Assembly: GCA_035539855.1 (NCBI GenBank)
Contig: DATLHO010000018.1
Span: 1 to 18,412 of the forward strand
DNA: 18,412 bases
Reading direction: 5' to 3'
From: DATLHO01 sp035539855
Lineage (GTDB): Bacteria > Bacteroidota > Ignavibacteria > OLB7
The first letter of the stretch is position 1. Every line of letters begins with the position of its first letter. Shown here piece after piece: positions 1 through 5,948 of this stretch. A program made the translations under genes and the position numbers. Below the pieces are notes generated by a model. That model was not told the origin of the DNA and did no database searches. It saw nothing but the letters and a program-made list of their open reading frames with translations.

Positions 1-110
1 GCTCGGCGACCGCGGCGCGGCTCGCCGGGGTGCTGCTCGAGGAGATCCAGCGGCGTGGAATCCGAATCGCGGGGCTCCGTGTGGCCGAGGAGCCGACGGG
101 CAACGCGGCG
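1..110 (+). repeat. Left arm of a perfect 110-bp inverted repeat
   Basis: Bases 1-110 are the exact reverse complement of 235-344, where they encode the C-terminal part of the OmpA-like protein on the minus strand. Read on the plus strand, this arm encodes the same peptide (for example LLEEIQRRGIRIAGL), including identical synonymous codons. Identity stops abruptly after base 110, and the arm touches the window edge, so its true length is unknown. The 124-bp spacer (111-234) holds the stop codon of the real gene. Because there are no substitutions, this is either a very recent inverted duplication or, quite possibly, a fold-back assembly or library artefact at a contig end. The plus-strand reading frame across it is not a gene. 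Confidence 0.95.
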
Positions 111-162
111 CACAAAAGTTCACGGCGGCGATTGGGACTCCAGAGACCTGGCGCGCGGCAGT

Positions 163-2028
163 CTAGTTCCCGTTGCCCGCGTACGGCTGCTCGACGACCA
201 CCCGCACGGCGCCGGCCAGCGCTCCTTCGGAGGACGCCGCGTTGCCCGTCGGCTCCTCGGCCACACGGAGCCCCGCGATTCGGATTCCACGCCGCTGGAT
301 CTCCTCGAGCAGCACCCCGGCGAGCCGCGCCGCGGTCGCCGAGCCGCGCGCCTGGACGGACTGCTCGAGGCGGTTGATGGTGACGACGGCGCCGTCGGCG
401 ATCGTCGCGGCGATCGTCCGCGCCCGCGCGACGGGATTCTCTCCGGCGGCGACGACCGTCTCGCGCCGCTCGCGCTCGATCGGTCCGTGCGCGGCGAGCT
501 CGCGCAGCGCGAGCGTGTCGCTCGCGAGTGCCCGCTCGCCGGCGGAGTCGACCACGGCGAGCTCGGCGATCACCGGGAGCAGTCCGCCGGAAAGGGTGAC
601 GTCGGCGCTGAGGATCGAGTCGCCGTCGCCATCGGTGGCACGCGCGAGGACGCGACCGCCCTGGCGCAGCGTGATCTCCCAGTATCGCACACCCGCGGGC
701 GCGTCGATCGTGTGACGCAGCGCGACGCGCGGCGCGCTGTAGCTGCGCGTGAGCCAGCGCGTGACGATCGGCTCCGACAACGCGGGCTCCAGCGCGACGC
801 GCACCTCGGGCGTCGTCGACTCGTCGCGGGCGATCCGGATGCGTGCCGAGTCGATGCCCCAGACCGACTGCAGGTACGCGCGCACCGCGCGGGCGCGGTT
901 CGCCGCAAGCGGGCGATCCTCGCCGGGGCTGCGCCCTGCGTAGAGCGTCGCGGTCGCAGTCGGTGCCTCGCGCAGGCGCAGGGCGGCGACGTCGAGCGCG
1001 CGCGACTGCAGCTCGGAGGGCGTCATCCGCGCCAGGCTGTCGATCGTCATGCGCGCGGCGCTCGCGGCCGTCGCGGTTGCGGCGAACCGGTCGCTTCCGG
1101 ACTCGAAGCGGACGATCGGAGCGAAGGGGATCTCCAGCCGTTCGATCGTTCCCCGGCTCGAGACCTTCGCGTCGTCGGCGAGGCGCAGCTCGATCGATGC
1201 CTGCGGAGCGCGCGGCCGAGACGTCTCAGCCCGCGGCGTATCGACCGCAGGCGAGACCAGCGCGATCGGAGCAGGCGTGGATGGCACCGGAGCGATCGCC
1301 AGCAGCACGCCGGCGCCCAGCGAGCGCCGCAGGCCGAGATCGGATGCCAGCGACGTCACGTCGAGCCGGCCATAGAGCTCCGGCCGCACCTCGAGCGCAG
1401 ACCCGATCGCGACGCTCGCGCCGATCGACGCGAGCATCCCGAAGCGCAGTCGCGCGCTGCCGAGCGATTCGCCGGTGCGCGTCGTGCGCGAGGTCGAGCC
1501 GTCGTCGTAGGTGAAATCTTCCGGCAACTCGATGTACTCGGTCTGGATGAAGCCCGACGTAACGCGGTAGCTCGTCCAGGGACCGACGCCGGCGTAGACA
1601 TCGCCCAGGTCGATCAGCAGCGGCACGTCGAGCTGCACGACGCTGAGCGTCGAGTAGACATCGTACTTGCGCGTGGAGATCGGTGCGGAGGCAGTGGGAT
1701 CGTCGACGCGGAAGGTGTCGGAAGTGAAGCGGCCATCGGAGATCGCGAGGGCAAGTCGGGGAGAGAGCAGCAGCGGGCGCGGCAGCAGGCTGTCGCTCTC
1801 GAAGGCGGCGCCGAAGCGCAGCGTGTGGTTCTCCGAGGAGCCCGAGCCCGAGCCCTCGTTCTCGTAGGTGTTGACCAGGCCCGCCGTGCGGTCGACGGTC
1901 AGCGGCACTCCGAACTCGTAGCCCGCCACCGGCACGATTCGCGCGCACGCGCCGAGCAGCGCAAGCGCCGGCAGCGCCAGTGCGAGCCCCGGCAGATGGC
2001 GCCGTCTCGTGGGGTAGCGAGGGATCAT
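163..2028 (-). CDS. OmpA-like outer-membrane or lipoprotein with beta-barrel-like N-terminus
   Basis: A 621-residue envelope protein. The N-terminus has basic residues, a hydrophobic stretch and a lipobox-like LLGAC (Cys28), so it is either lipidated or cleaved by signal peptidase I just after. Residues about 30-260 alternate in the manner of an outer-membrane barrel of the PorT/OMP_b-brl kind (inference). The region about 310-400 has an OmpA-like pattern (RFESGSDRF, then NRARAVRAYLQSVWGI), and a second OmpA-like pattern recurs near 540-600 (TINRLEQ, then ATAARLAGVLLEEIQRRGI). Between them is a beta-rich segment (YWEITLRQGGRVL). This points to a peptidoglycan-associated envelope role. I chose ATG at 2028; an in-frame GTG at 2058 adds ten residues. 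Neither has a good Shine-Dalgarno. A hairpin separates it from the upstream META gene, so it is probably transcribed separately. Its 3' end is mirrored at the window edge. Confidence 0.72.
   Translation of the reverse strand: MIPRYPTRRRHLPGLALALPALALLGACARIVPVAGYEFGVPLTVDRTAGLVNTYENEGSGSGSSENHTLRFGAAFESDSLLPRPLLLSPRLALAISDGRFTSDTFRVDDPTASAPISTRKYDVYSTLSVVQLDVPLLIDLGDVYAGVGPWTSYRVTSGFIQTEYIELPEDFTYDDGSTSRTTRTGESLGSARLRFGMLASIGASVAIGSALEVRPELYGRLDVTSLASDLGLRRSLGAGVLLAIAPVPSTPAPIALVSPAVDTPRAETSRPRAPQASIELRLADDAKVSSRGTIERLEIPFAPIVRFESGSDRFAATATAASAARMTIDSLARMTPSELQSRALDVAALRLREAPTATATLYAGRSPGEDRPLAANRARAVRAYLQSVWGIDSARIRIARDESTTPEVRVALEPALSEPIVTRWLTRSYSAPRVALRHTIDAPAGVRYWEITLRQGGRVLARATDGDGDSILSADVTLSGGLLPVIAELAVVDSAGERALASDTLALRELAAHGPIERERRETVVAAGENPVARARTIAATIADGAVVTINRLEQSVQARGSATAARLAGVLLEEIQRRGIRIAGLRVAEEPTGNAASSEGALAGAVRVVVEQPYAGNGN
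235..344 (-). repeat. Right arm of the 110-bp inverted repeat
   Basis: This arm lies inside the 3' part of the OmpA-like gene and is the native copy, since it is in frame with 1.8 kb of continuous coding sequence. Base 344 pairs with base 1 and base 235 pairs with base 110. Confidence 0.95.
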
Positions 2029-2082
2029 GCGCGCAAGATAATCGCGCGCCACGATCACACGACGCTCCGATCACGAAAGAGA

Positions 2083-2118
2083 ATGCCGGAGCCGAGGACA
2101 AAGCCCCGACCCCGGCAT
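2083..2118 (-). terminator. Probable terminator after the META lipoprotein gene
   Basis: Seven-bp arms ATGCCGG (2083-2089) and CCGGCAT (2112-2118) flank a 22-nt loop that can pair partly internally. Read on the minus strand, the stem is followed by TTCTCTTTCG, a T-rich but imperfect tail. It lies 24 bp past the META stop codon and upstream of the OmpA-like start. Confidence 0.5.
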
Positions 2119-2142
2119 CGATGTGTTCGGTCGCGATGCCCG

Positions 2143-3621
2143 TTAGAACGGGCGGTAGTACAGCGTCGCGGTCGGTGCGAACAGGATAAGCCGGTCCGGT
2201 CCGTGCCGGTACTCGACGACGTTCGGCAGCACCGCGAAGTAGCGCTCCTCGAACCGCTCCAGGCAGGCGCGCTCGGTGCTGCTGAACTCGGGGATGGTGA
2301 TCCTGCCGCCGGGAGCCAGCGTGTACGCGCCCTCGTAGGTGTTGCACAGGCTGATCCCCTCGAAGTCGCGATCACGGAAGCTGAGCTTTACCATGCCGTT
2401 GGGGACCGCCTCGACGCCGCCGCGCGCGGCGATGTGCTCGAGCCGCCAGCTCGTGCCGACGAGGGGATTGCCCATCTGCCGGCCGCGCTCGTAGTAGAGC
2501 GTCGCGCCCTCGGCCGTGATGATCCAGAGCTCGGCCTCGGTCGCCTCGTAGCGCGCCGCGTTCTTGAGCAGGCGCAGGTAGCGCTCCTCGAGCGGACGCG
2601 CGGAGCAGGTGATGCCGCCGTCGGAGAGCGAGCCGATCGAGAGCTTGCGTCCATCGCTCGAGTAGGTGCCGAGGTAGCGGCTGCAGGGTCCTAGGCCCGA
2701 GAACTCGCCCTGCAGACCGAAGGCGATCGACACGCCGGCGGACATGCCGATCTCGATCGTGTCCTGACCGTCGGCGATCTTTCGCAGACGCCACTCGCGC
2801 CCGGCGATCGGTCCGTTGCGCACCGTGTCGTCGGGCACGTGCGGGATGTAGTGAAGCGTTCCGCCGTCGTGGCGGATCCGCAGCGTCTTCTCGGTCGAGT
2901 AGTATGAGTGCGCATTGTCGAGCGCCGTGAAGTAGCGCGCTTCGCGCTCGGCACGAGGACAGCTCTCGTTCGAGCTCTCGAGATCCTCGAAGTCGATCGC
3001 GATCGAGTCGATCGTATAGAGAGCGGAGTACTGGCTGCACGGACCCTTGCCCGAGGCGCGCGTGCCGAGCGTGAGCGTGACCCAGGGCGCCTCGACGAGC
3101 GTATCGATCACGCCGCCGGCCTCGATTTTCACGAGGCGCCACGTGCGGCCGGCGGGGTCGACGTTCTTCGGCGTCGTGTCGATCGTCGCGCTCGAGCGGC
3201 CGTACGTGAGGACGGTGCTGCCTCCAGCGGCGTAAAGCTTCAGCGTCGTGGCCGTCGCGGCATGCCCGGTGACGCCGCGAAGTCCGTCGAGATAGCGGGC
3301 CTGCAGGTCTGCCTGGTCGCACGGCGAGTCGCCGCTCTCGAGCGCGGTGATGGTCATCGCAGCGCCGTCGATCGCGTACGACCCGCTGTAGCGGTTACAC
3401 GGTCCGTTGCCGGCGAACGTCGTCGAGTCGAAGCGCAGAAGAATCGCCATCGCGGCATCGATGCGCTCGGTCTGTCCGTTGCGCTCGATCGACTCGAGCC
3501 GCCAGGTCGACGCGATGATCGACGTCGGCGTCGGATCGTTGCCGCCCGACGGCATCGTATCGTCGCAGGCCATGGCGGCGAGCGCGATAAGAACCGAAAA
3601 AAGAAGTACGGCGCGATTCAT
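2143..3621 (-). CDS. Lipoprotein with four tandem META (HslJ/DUF306-type) domains
   Basis: A 492-residue secreted lipoprotein: a hydrophobic signal of 18 residues, then Cys19 followed by Asp-Asp and a Ser/Gly/Pro linker. Four META-like repeats follow, opening at TWRL (Trp40), TWRL (Trp161), EWRL (Trp277) and SWRL (Trp392). Each has the motif G/S-x-C-N/S-x-Y about 33-36 residues later (Cys75, 195, 313, 426), then a second Cys 26-27 residues on (Cys101, 221, 339, 453), and ends with a hydrophobic strand such as LYY. One Cys pair per domain suggests a disulfide in each. Single META domains occur in E. coli HslJ, linked to novobiocin resistance, and in secreted proteins of unknown function, so no enzymatic role is claimed. 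ATG is preceded by GGAG at 7-nt spacing. It diverges from the sigma factor gene. Confidence 0.88.
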   Translation of the reverse strand: MNRAVLLFSVLIALAAMACDDTMPSGGNDPTPTSIIASTWRLESIERNGQTERIDAAMAILLRFDSTTFAGNGPCNRYSGSYAIDGAAMTITALESGDSPCDQADLQARYLDGLRGVTGHAATATTLKLYAAGGSTVLTYGRSSATIDTTPKNVDPAGRTWRLVKIEAGGVIDTLVEAPWVTLTLGTRASGKGPCSQYSALYTIDSIAIDFEDLESSNESCPRAEREARYFTALDNAHSYYSTEKTLRIRHDGGTLHYIPHVPDDTVRNGPIAGREWRLRKIADGQDTIEIGMSAGVSIAFGLQGEFSGLGPCSRYLGTYSSDGRKLSIGSLSDGGITCSARPLEERYLRLLKNAARYEATEAELWIITAEGATLYYERGRQMGNPLVGTSWRLEHIAARGGVEAVPNGMVKLSFRDRDFEGISLCNTYEGAYTLAPGGRITIPEFSSTERACLERFEERYFAVLPNVVEYRHGPDRLILFAPTATLYYRPF

Positions 3622-3823
3622 CGAAGGCTCCAGTGGATTGCGTGCGGTCCGGGCTCGGGGCGCCGGAGGTCTTCAGAGGGACGCGCGGGCGCCGGAGAAC
3701 CTGACGGTGGCGCGCTCGGGTCGATGGCGCGATTTTCACCGGGAACGGCCGCTGAGGTGACGAATTGTGCGTTCGCGTTTCCTACTCCTGCTCCCCTGTC
3801 AGGAACCAACTCCTCCGTCCGTC
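3622..3823. other. Divergent intergenic region between META lipoprotein and ECF sigma factor
   Basis: About 200 bp that must carry promoters for both directions. It contains an 11-bp direct repeat GGGCGCCGGAG at 3658-3668 and 3687-3697 (29-bp spacing). I see no convincing sigma-70 or Bacteroidetes-type (TTG / TAnnTTTG) promoter. An autoregulated ECF promoter could be here, but I cannot identify it. Confidence 0.4.
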
Positions 3824-4492
3824 ATGCATACGAAACGCGATCCGGACCCCAACGCTTCATTCATGAGCCAGAACGCAGCCGTCCCGTCGACGAGTGTCTG
3901 CGACGAGGACGCCCAGGCGGCCTCGTCGAGCGCCGCCTCGCGAGACGACGCGGCGCTCTTCGAAGCGTTCATCGGCGGCGACGACCGGGCGTTCCTGGAG
4001 CTCTACAAGCGGCACAACCCGCGATTGCTGCTCTACACGCTCAAGATACTTGGAGATCGGCCACGCGCCGAGGACGTGACGCAGGAATCGTGGGAGAGGA
4101 TGATCACGATGCGGGGCAGCGGACAGCCGTTGCGCAATCCGATGGGATTCCTTCTTCGCGTCGCCCGTAACCTCTGCATCGACGCGATGCGCGCACGGCG
4201 GCATCATGTCGCGCTCGACGACCTTCACGAGGCGTCGCACCCGAAGGTCTCGCCGGAGCCGCTGTCGGAGCTCGAGTCGCTCGCGCTCGAATCGCTCGAG
4301 CAACTGCCGTTCGAGCAGCGAGAAGTGCTGGTGTTGAATTATTACTGCGGGTATCGTTTCGAGGAGATCGCGACGATGCTCGGACGGACACCCGAAGCGG
4401 TCTGGGCCCGCGCCTCACGCGGCCGCGCCCGGCTCCGCCAGATCGTTTCCGATGCGCTTGCCAACGAAGAGAAGAGACGAGAGAACCGATGA
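3824..4492 (+). CDS. RNA polymerase ECF-type sigma factor
   Basis: A 222-residue sigma-70 family factor of the extracytoplasmic-function group. After a low-complexity N-terminus, region 2 spans about residues 44-128 (LFEAFIGGDDRAFLELY, then AEDVTQESW near 82-90 and the NLCIDAMRARRHH end near 116-128). Region 4 spans about 152-208 (SLEQLPFEQREVLVLNYYCG, then the helix-turn-helix FEEIATMLGRTPEAVWARASRGRARLR). No sigma region 3 is present, as expected for ECF factors. It directs RNA polymerase to alternative promoters and should be controlled by the overlapping downstream membrane protein. The start is uncertain: ATG at 3824 and ATG at 3863 both lack a Shine-Dalgarno, and GTG at 3767 would add a spurious hydrophobic N-terminus. 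Confidence 0.93.
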   Translation: MHTKRDPDPNASFMSQNAAVPSTSVCDEDAQAASSSAASRDDAALFEAFIGGDDRAFLELYKRHNPRLLLYTLKILGDRPRAEDVTQESWERMITMRGSGQPLRNPMGFLLRVARNLCIDAMRARRHHVALDDLHEASHPKVSPEPLSELESLALESLEQLPFEQREVLVLNYYCGYRFEEIATMLGRTPEAVWARASRGRARLRQIVSDALANEEKRRENR

Positions 4493-5184
4493 TCGCCGAT
4501 GACCTCCAGCAAACCCTCGAGCGCTATCTCTCCGGAGCGATGAGCCCCGACGAGTCCCGCTCGTTCCTTGCCCGCGCCGATGTCGACCAGGAGCTCCGGC
4601 GCCTGCTCGAGGCCGAGCGGGTGATCACCGGCGCCGTCGCCCGCGACCTCGCGGCGACCGCTCCGGCTGCGATCGTGCCGGGAGAGGGACTGCGTGCGGC
4701 GCTCGAGCTGAGCCGCACGGGAGCGGCGTCGGCCGCTGGCTCGTGGATGACCCTGAAGGTCGCCGCGATCGGCGTCGCGATCGGCCTGGCCGGTCTCGTC
4801 GGCGGAAGTCTCTTCGTCGCGCCGATGATTGAGGGCGACACTGCGAAGCCGGCGCAGCGGACGATCGCACCGCCGAGCGTCGAGACACCGGCGGCCATGC
4901 CGCAGCCAGGCGTCGAAACCGATGCATCGGCGATGACGAACCCGTCGGACAGCCGACAGGATGCCGCGGCGACCTCGACCGGCGCCGCGACGCGCGACAT
5001 CGCTCGCGCTGCGCGGCCCGCAGATCGCTCCGGCTCCGCGACCGATCGCAACGGCGCGCGCGCCGCGACGCCGTCGGCGAGCACGCCCGCGCGGGTCGGC
5101 ATCGACGCGCGCCCCGCCGAATCGCTGCCGGAGTACGACAATCAAAAGGTTCCGGTCGAGTTCGAGGTCAAGAAGAACAAGTGA
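4489..5184 (+). CDS. Putative single-pass membrane anti-sigma factor
   Basis: A 231-residue protein whose ATG overlaps the sigma factor stop as ATGA (4489-4492), a hallmark of translational coupling. Residues 1-55 are charged and helical (LQQTLERYLSGAMSPDE, then QELRRLLEAER), as in the cytoplasmic sigma-binding part of anti-sigma factors. One transmembrane helix lies at about 88-110 (LKVAAIGVAIGLAGLVGGSLF). The remainder is a long Ala/Pro/Thr/Ser-rich, probably unstructured periplasmic tail ending in a charged VPVEFEVKKNK. There is no HxxxCxxC zinc motif, so it is not a ZAS-type anti-sigma by sequence. The assignment rests on topology and gene order rather than on a recognised domain. A hairpin follows the stop. 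Confidence 0.72.
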   Translation: MIADDLQQTLERYLSGAMSPDESRSFLARADVDQELRRLLEAERVITGAVARDLAATAPAAIVPGEGLRAALELSRTGAASAAGSWMTLKVAAIGVAIGLAGLVGGSLFVAPMIEGDTAKPAQRTIAPPSVETPAAMPQPGVETDASAMTNPSDSRQDAAATSTGAATRDIARAARPADRSGSATDRNGARAATPSASTPARVGIDARPAESLPEYDNQKVPVEFEVKKNK

Positions 5185-5220
5185 TGGATTCAGGGCACTG
5201 ACCAGATATGGGCACAGAGA

Positions 5221-5256
5221 GCGCAGCCCCGCCGGCACTTGTCGACGGGGCTGTGC
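5221..5256 (+). terminator. Hairpin after the sigma/anti-sigma operon
   Basis: Arms GCGCAGCCCCG (5221-5231) and CGGGGCTGTGC (5246-5256) pair over 11 bp with one G-T wobble around a 14-nt loop, 36 nt past the anti-sigma stop. The trailing ATTTGG gives only a short T tract. It is best read as a terminator or an mRNA-stabilising stem. Confidence 0.55.
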
Positions 5257-5374
5257 ATTTGGTATCGGTCGGTCGCGACTGCAACCGCGGCGGCCTTCGC
5301 GGGGTAGCCGGGGGAGTGCTCACGTGCGTCACGACGACGTATCTTGCGCCACCCACCCCGAACCTTCAGACCCG

Positions 5375-5944
5375 ATGAAGACCATGAGACCTTCTGTACG
5401 AATCCTCCTGCCCCTCGTCATGCTCGTCGGCGGCTGCGCAACGCTCGGCGGCGGCGACATCACGACGATGCGCGCGGTCGCGCAGGGACGCTATGACGCG
5501 ATCACGACCGCCTCGCTCGTTCTCGACCGGCTCATCGCCCAGCCCGCCCCGTCGAATCTCACGCCGACCCAGCGCGTGGCGTGGGACGCACAGACCAACT
5601 GGCTGACGCGCACGAAGTCGCGCCTGCTGTCGCTCAACACGAACCTTCGTCGCGTGCTCGACTCGCCGCACCCGAGCGGCACCGGCATCGACGGCGTGCT
5701 CGAGGGCGCCCAGCTCGCCAGTGACTACGCGCGCGTCGGAGAGGACTTCGCCGCGCTGATGGCGGAGCTGACGGTCGAGCGGGAGGAGGACGAGAGGAGG
5801 GTGGCCGAGGCCGAAGGGATGGCTGCGCGAGCATCCGACTCGACGCGCGCCGACTCCTTGCGTCGCTCCGGCGGCATCGCTCTGTCGACGCCGCTGAAGG
5901 CTCGGCACGACGCCGCGAGCGAGGCGCTGTCGTCGGTCTCCTGA
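5375..5944 (+). CDS. Small helical lipoprotein of unknown function
   Basis: A 189-residue protein. The signal peptide (ILLPLVMLVGGC) ends in a lipobox with Cys21, so it is probably a lipoprotein. The mature part is largely helical and charged, with long runs of Arg, Glu, Asp and Ala (for example AELTVEREEDERRVAEAEGM near 130-150), possibly a coiled coil. I recognise no family. I chose ATG at 5375 because it starts directly before the signal peptide; a second ATG three codons later is possible, and neither has a clear Shine-Dalgarno. It lies 190 bp downstream of the anti-sigma gene, beyond a hairpin, so it may be a separate unit. Its stop is only 4 bp from the stop of the convergent STAND ATPase gene. 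Confidence 0.75.
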   Translation: MKTMRPSVRILLPLVMLVGGCATLGGGDITTMRAVAQGRYDAITTASLVLDRLIAQPAPSNLTPTQRVAWDAQTNWLTRTKSRLLSLNTNLRRVLDSPHPSGTGIDGVLEGAQLASDYARVGEDFAALMAELTVEREEDERRVAEAEGMAARASDSTRADSLRRSGGIALSTPLKARHDAASEALSSVS

Positions 5945-5948
5945 GCGG

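Noticed and set aside
30..377. Plus-strand open frame that starts with the same peptide as the OmpA-like C-terminus
   Set aside because: It is the mirrored arm of the inverted repeat running into non-coding or antisense sequence, not an independent gene.
55..2694. Very long open frame on the plus strand over the OmpA-like and META genes
   Set aside because: It is an antisense shadow caused by high GC. The opposite strand has signal peptides and recognisable domains.
3767..3823. GTG start adding a signal-peptide-like segment to the sigma factor
   Set aside because: Sigma factors are cytoplasmic, and the added segment has no support from a ribosome-binding site.
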